Positions 54,853 to 59,747 of a DNA stretch of 59,747 nt are shown here, piece by piece (the stretch's first letter is position 1; each line of letters opens with the position of its first letter). The stretch covers positions 1 to 59,747 of the forward strand of contig ML769764.1 of NCBI GenBank assembly GCA_009733575.1. Direction: 5' to 3'. The position numbers were made by a program, and so were the translations under genes. The DNA is from Gymnopus androsaceus JB14 (Eukaryota; Basidiomycota; Agaricomycetes; Agaricales; Omphalotaceae). The notes below the pieces were generated by a model. The model did no database searches. It was not told the DNA's origin and saw nothing but the letters and a program-made list of their open reading frames with translations.

Positions 54853-57800
54853 CTAATCATCATCAAATGTCGCATCTAAAACACTCACAACACGGCTCTC
54901 GGACTCATGGATATCATCCTCATCGTCATCCTCTTCCCAGTCTTCCGGGCCCTCCGCCGTGTTCCCGATGGTGCTTCCGACGGTACTCCCACCGCTTTGC
55001 TGACGTGTGACATGAGTTCCAGCAGTCCAATAATGTCGGTTCGCATGGTCAAAGCCTCTCAGCTTGGTGATGGCAAACAGGCGTGATCGGTGGATGGAGT
55101 TGAAGCGAGAACGTTCCTTCCAGTGGAGCCGAAGCTGAAGGGCAAGTGCAGGGTTCTCCGCCTCCACTTCTGTGGCCTTCCCACACACTAATAACTCCTC
55201 ATCAACCATGTAGGTAAGAAGTCTCTTGACCTCTACGTGAACTCGTGCAAGCTCCTCCTCTGCGCGAATGAACTTGAAGAACCGTGTCATCAGCACGCGA
55301 TTTTGAGGTGTTGCCCACTTCCTCTCTCGAACATCCTCACGGGTGTCGCGGAGAATGTCGAACTCCGATAAGTACGCATAGTCGACAACCTCATCCCAGG
55401 TGATTTTCCGGCGAGCAGGAGTCAGTGCAGCTGCAGCCTTGTTGTAAGTCGTGATGGCATTTTGAATTGACTTCAAATGATTTTTGAGGGATTGAGCGAT
55501 GTGCTTGCGCATCTTGTAGCCTGGAGAGCAAGGAGTCAGCAGGGAAGGCCATAAACACACATATCACAGCTTACCAGTACCGGAGACATTCAATCTTGCC
55601 ATCTCGAACATTCGAGCCACCAACAAAGACTCCAGCTTGTCCAGAGCCTTACGGTAAGCAGCCTCCTTGACCATCTTCTTTCCTGTAGCCCATTCATCAC
55701 TTCCTTCTACCCATCTAACCTTGATTTCAAGTGATTTTTCCAGCGCCTGGACATCAGCTATGAGCTTAAGCTCATTTTCCTCCTCGTTTCTGCACTTCCT
55801 CTCGTAGACATTCACCATGTCTCGCTTTCCAGAAACATATGACACGTAGTCCAGGCGAAGTTTTGAAAGACGCGACTGACAACTCTGCAAAGCCTCTAGC
55901 TTTAGGTAGTATTCCATCTTTACCGTCTCCTCGGGAGGCGTGCCAGCAAGGTTCCGCAGATATTCGCCCTCCTCCAGTAACCAAGTGTAGAATGTCTGCG
56001 GAGAAGTGATCCCAGCGGTCTTCATGCTCGTGCTCAATGTGTCGCGAGTCATGGTTATGCCAAGAGCTTGCTTGTAGTTGCCGTACAGAAACCGGCTTAT
56101 GTTGGCGTATGTCTCGATGTCCTTGTAGTAGAGAAATTCGGAAATTGCCTGTCGACGGTGGAAGGCAGATTGGTGGTGTGTAATAGGTGCAAGAGCGTTT
56201 GAAACGCTATAGAAGCGTTCGTCACCCTCACCGTCCTCCAGACCGCATCCAACAATGTAGAGCATGAGGAAGAGGAGCTGGCAGAGACGTTCATGGCCAT
56301 ACCCATGCATAGTACCGACCACCGGAAGATAATTAGACCACTGAGCAAGACTTTTGAGTGGACTCCGAGAGAGCGTCTTCGAGAATTTGCAGGCGATATC
56401 GTAAGCAATGGCTAGAGATCCTTTTGACCTCCCTTCTCCAGTGCGTTCACGCTCTTCCTTCTCAGCACTCATAAACAGGTGCAGTAAAGCCAGAGGGTAT
56501 CGAGCGCTGTAGAGGTAATCATCAGTGAGAGTAGAGGTAAAAAGTCGAAAGGCACATACAGCTCGCCACTTTGTACCATATCGCAGACAGCCAGGACCAT
56601 CATATGTTGGCAGAGTAAAACAAACCAACCGTTCTCTCGGAACTTCGCAGCAGACTTAACAGTATTCGCCTCCTTCATATTATGCCATTGCTCTTCGCAC
56701 CGTCCCTCAGCCCAAACATGGTGAAGCAGCTCAGTATCTGCACTAGGAGCTGGATCCTCTATGCTTGACCAGTTGTTCTCATCCCAGACCTTCGTCTCCT
56801 CCAAAGATGCGAAGTAATCTTGCCCCGCAACACGGCGGTCAATCCTCTCCCTACTGGCAGGCGGCAGCTCGAGTCCGGCCTCCTCCTTCTCAGCCCACCG
56901 ATCTTCCTTACGCTCAACCCTCTTCAGCGAATCATTCCCGTCCATCTGCCCGATCATGCGCACGTCGAGCTTGTCATCCTCACAAAGGCGGTACTGGCAA
57001 GATGGACAAGCGTTCAGCATTCGCCAGCTTCTTCCTTCACGGCCCAGCACAGCTCTAACGCGTCTTCGAACACCATTCAAAAGGGAAACATATACATCTA
57101 GAGCAGCGTAGATTTGAGAGGATAGGTAGGGCCGGAAAGCAACGCCCTCCAGGTCGCAAAGAGCCTTTGCGAAAGGCTGAACTCCAAGCCTGGGGCAGCG
57201 TACGAATAACTTGTGGTAGAGGCTGATCGTTCGAATGGTGAAACCGGTGGAATGCCTCAGAGGGGCTGTCGGAAGGACACCAGATTTAATCAAAGAAGCG
57301 GAGTCAAAGGTGTCGTTAGTTCGAGGGATTTCTCTGTACTCGGTCCCTGGAAACAATAGTTAGCTTCGTTTTGTTATAGCTTGCGTTACGATTACACACC
57401 GAAGATATCAATAACGTCGATCCACAAAGAGGGTTTATCGCATGGTGGCAGAGCCTCTCCAGTAGTCTTCCTGCGGCACCAATCCATGTATGCATCGACC
57501 ATGCCCTCTGTCTGCTCGGCCCAGTAGTTGCTGTTGGTATCTGTGCGGTCTCGCCTGGTGCGAAAGTCTCGATACTCCACTCTGAACTTCTTTGCTGCCT
57601 TCTCCACCTCACCCTCTTCTGCATCCTCTGCCTCGTCTTCATCATCTGAGTCGACATCCAACCAACCATCGTTCATGCCAGCGTTGAAGTCGTGCACGTA
57701 GGGCATAGGCTCATCATCAGCAGCAGGAGGGTACTCCTGTGTGACAATGACCTCTGGAAGTTGTTGAGCTAGTATCCGAACTTCTGCCGCAGCACCCTTC

Positions 57801-57991
57801 TCCCTCATCTTCAGAACTTGAGACTGGCGAAGAGCAGTTGTTCCGCGAACCCCCGATTTCCTCTGCGAGCTGGCGTCTCCTTGCAAGCCATGCAATGGGC
57901 CACGCTGTCGTCGATTGGAGGAACGGTTTGAGTGCCCTGATACCTGCAGCGCCTGCACGCGTTTGTTGAAACAGAGTGTATTCGAGGTCAT
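54853..57991 (-). CDS. KDZ transposase, CxC1 type, intact, four exons, 992 aa
   Basis: KDZ (Kyakuja-Dileera-Zisupton) proteins are DDE-type cut-and-paste transposases. Exons are 57991-57400, 57346-56560, 56506-55575 and 55520-54853; introns are 53, 53 and 54 bp with GTGTGT/GTATGT/GTAAGC donors and CAG acceptors. The exons sum to 2979 bp, exactly 993 codons with no internal stop. Residues 1-197 carry an acidic Asp/Glu tract and DFRTRRDRTDTNSNYWAEQ. A CxC1-type region follows (LYHKLFVRCPRLG to NACPSCQYRLCEDD). Predicted catalytic acids: Asp about 333 in GQMDGNDSLKR, Asp about 496 in IAYDIACKF, Glu about 556 in GEGDERFYS. Conserved FRENGWFVLLCQH, GTMHGYGHERLCQL and HHQSAFHRRQAISEFLYYKD are present. 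The acidic tail ends ATFDDD. It is clean and GC-richer than its neighbours, so likely young and possibly active. Element ends not found. Confidence 0.92.
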
Positions 57992-58125
57992 AGTAGTCGG
58001 TTGATATTATGTGCATGTGACTCATTGGCAGGTATAAGGCACCGGTGGTCGCTTGGGCTCTTGTTGCTCGTCGCTCATTACCGTAGATAATGCGAAATAT
58101 ACTGTATATAATGCTAAATAGGCAT

Positions 58126-58223
58126 GGTGCTGTGGGGTAACGGTTAACCTTAGGCTGCGAAATCTTGAAATTCTGCTAAGCAATTATTGTAGCCTGGCTG
58201 CGAGTTCGAATCTCGTCAGTGCC
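58126..58223 (+). tRNA. tRNA-like gene, possibly intron-containing; anticodon not assignable
   Basis: GGTGCTG (58126-58132) pairs with CAGTGCC (58217-58223) as a full seven-base acceptor stem. GGGT/ACCT form a D stem around AACGGTTA, and GCGAG/CTCGT close a canonical TTCGAAT T loop. A T run follows near 58248. AGGCT and AGCCT can form the anticodon stem, with about 30 nt between them, which would require an intron; but the position before the anticodon is not U in that fold. It may be an intron-bearing tRNA, a tRNA pseudogene or a SINE head. Confidence 0.5.
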
Positions 58224-58929
58224 GATGAAATCTGCGAAGATGGATAGTTTTTTAAATTTATTATTATTTTTACGCGTGCAATATACGTCCCTTCCTCGTC
58301 CCTTCCGCTTGCACTACGCATGCCCACACGTCAATCGCTCAACACGAGACACGATCCTCTACTGCCTTCTTCATTTCCGCTAGCATGGCTCGCTAATCTC
58401 ACAATGGATACATCAGATAAAGAATGTAAGGAGAGGGCTAATGTGGCGCAGAAAAACCCTTGGTGGCCTCTCGAGCAAAGCTTTGGGAGGTTGGGATGGG
58501 TTTTTACAGCACAATAAGATAGCACCGTACATACAGTATCAAATTATAAACTGTTTGCTTGCACATCTGTACGCTGGATGCGCGTTTGCCACAATTAAAG
58601 CTCAGGTACATTTCCATCACGAAGTCATAAAACTAGGCTTTGCAGCCTGTTTCGCGTACCATGGCCTTTTGCGTTAGTAGAAAATTCTGAAAATAATTGA
58701 TGTTATGCTTCCGATTAATATCTACAGCTTTTACTATCAGTATGTAGCACCAGGTGTAGGATGAGGTCCTGCAGTAAATTGCGAAGATTATTAGTCTGAT
58801 CATAAAACACAAAGCGAACATGCTTTCATTTCCCATACGCGCGCTTACCTCTTCTTTCCCTTACTTTGAGGTTCTCTACCGCCAACTTCCACAACTACCA
58901 CTCAAAATCACTTGATACACTGTTCCACA

Positions 58930-59646
58930 ATGCCACGCTTGCGTACAGAATCCGCCATCCGAAAATCAGAGCGTACGAAAAGAGCTAAACAAGAGGTCAA
59001 GCAGCGCAAGGCAAAACGAGCTTCGCAGCGATACCGCCTCAAGTACGTGGATTTCCTCTTGCTTAAGCTTAAATACTCAAGCTTTCACGACTAAATGTAT
59101 ATTTACTAACTGTCTCAAATATTTAGAAATAAGGAGCGGTTGAATGCTGAGGCTGCAGAGCGCATGGCTAGGTGAGTTGCTCTTTCGCAGCTGTTCTGAC
59201 TTTCTAACTGACACATCCTGGGCACTGTTCTTCTTCATTACTTAGGAATCATTCTAAGATGAGTTATGAAGAGAAAGAGGCATTTAAGGAGCGCAAGAAG
59301 GCAGCGGCGAAGAAGTACTATCTGAAGTACGTCCCCAGTTATTCCACCATGGTTCCTGTGTATCATGCTAACATGCTGGGGAATAGGAACCGTGAGGCTA
59401 TCCTCAAAAAAGCTGATGATAAACGATGGCGGTAAGTGTTTCTTGGTTCTTAAAAACCATGTAACAGCTCATTGTCGCCCTAGCGCTTATGTCAAAGTTC
59501 ATGGCGAAGTCGGTTGGTGGACCTATCGTCCTCGCAAAGGGAAGGTTCGTGTTGGTCTCCTTGGCCAGCCTGATGATAACCAGGAGGATAATGAGGAGGT
59601 GGAAGAGATTCAGGTTTGGCCTTATGAGCGCAGGATCATCAAGTAG
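58930..59646 (+). CDS. Small basic repeat-module protein, intact, five exons, 148 aa
   Basis: Exons 58930-59042, 59127-59171, 59246-59326, 59387-59431 and 59484-59646 sum to 447 bp (149 codons, no internal stop). Introns have good donors (GTACGT, GTGAGT, GTACGT, GTAAGT), and CTAAC-type branch sites can be seen (ACTAAC near 59106, GCTAAC near 59369). The first 100 residues are strongly basic and contain a module twice: QRYRLKNKERLNAEAAERMA and KKYYLKNREAILKKADDKRW, each split by an intron at K|N and each followed by a 45-bp exon. Then a WWTYRPRKGKVRVGLLG segment and an acidic linker before WPYERRIIK. It is divergent from the KDZ gene with 938 bp between starts. Function unknown; nucleic-acid binding is an inference. 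Similar basic proteins with RYR-x-NRE repeats occur in Agaricomycetes. Confidence 0.8.
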
Positions 59647-59747
59647 ATGGTAGATGAATTGTCTTGCTTCTACGGTACTTGTGTTTGTACTTCGACGAAT
59701 ATCACTTGTAATTTTTTGGTCAAAAAAACGTTACGATTTGAGCGAGT

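Noticed and set aside
56765..57101. Plus-strand frames of 93-97 codons
   Set aside because: Antisense shadows of KDZ exon 2.
54853..59646. TET/JBP gene expected beside a KDZ element
   Set aside because: No HxD...H iron-binding motif or related domain seen in either neighbouring gene or elsewhere in the window.
1..59747. CRISPR arrays, prokaryotic operons or ribosome binding sites
   Set aside because: The sequence is eukaryotic; the direct repeats are minisatellites or element cores without spacer structure.

Overview
The window looks like a repeat-dense part of an Agaricomycete (basidiomycete) genome. The grounds are very short introns (47-84 bp, GT...AG, CTAAC-type branch sites) and element families expanded in mushroom-forming fungi: KDZ transposases of both the CxC1 and CxC2 type, Plavaka, fungal CACTA/Tnp2, PIF/Harbinger, Ty3, DUF6589 and other multicopy Agaricomycete families. 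No housekeeping gene was recognised.

Layout. 0-10 kb: end of a CATCAG element, a decayed three-exon multicopy gene, a 1.06-kb CATGAAG element (R1) split by a palindromic CATCAG element, a long inverted repeat, a Harbinger-type MITE, a retroelement RNase H fragment, a Plavaka remnant and a 41-bp minisatellite. 10-20 kb: Tc1/mariner remnants, a hAT-like MITE, a complete but mutated PIF/Harbinger element (13951-17091, TAA target duplication) and two mariner-type non-autonomous elements. 20-27 kb: a full-length decayed Ty3 element (320-bp LTRs, AAATA duplication) inside a TA-flanked MITE. 28-34 kb: a minus-strand LTR split by a 657-bp element with telomere-like repeats, a degenerate multi-exon gene, and an R1 copy carrying four further insertions. 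34-44 kb: DUF6589 pseudogene, CxC2-KDZ pseudogene, a long-TIR foldback element, an acidic ORF and a CACTA Tnp2 pseudogene. 44-53 kb: a 4.27-kb segment present twice around a 25-N gap, almost certainly two overlapping contig ends that were not merged. 53-54.8 kb: a MITE, a CATCAG element and a 25-bp minisatellite.

54.8-59.7 kb is different: two intact, stop-free spliced genes lie head to head. One encodes a 992-aa CxC1-type KDZ transposase with all three predicted acidic catalytic residues. The other encodes a 148-aa highly basic protein built from a repeated module. A tRNA-like sequence lies between them. This pair is the best candidate for a living system here.

Elsewhere most coding sequence is dead. 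Many premature stops are TGA where the frame and family call for CGA, and the two Ty3 LTRs differ only by transitions. This fits CpG methylation followed by deamination. Coordinates and splice sites were read by eye; family names rest on recognised motifs, not on database searches.
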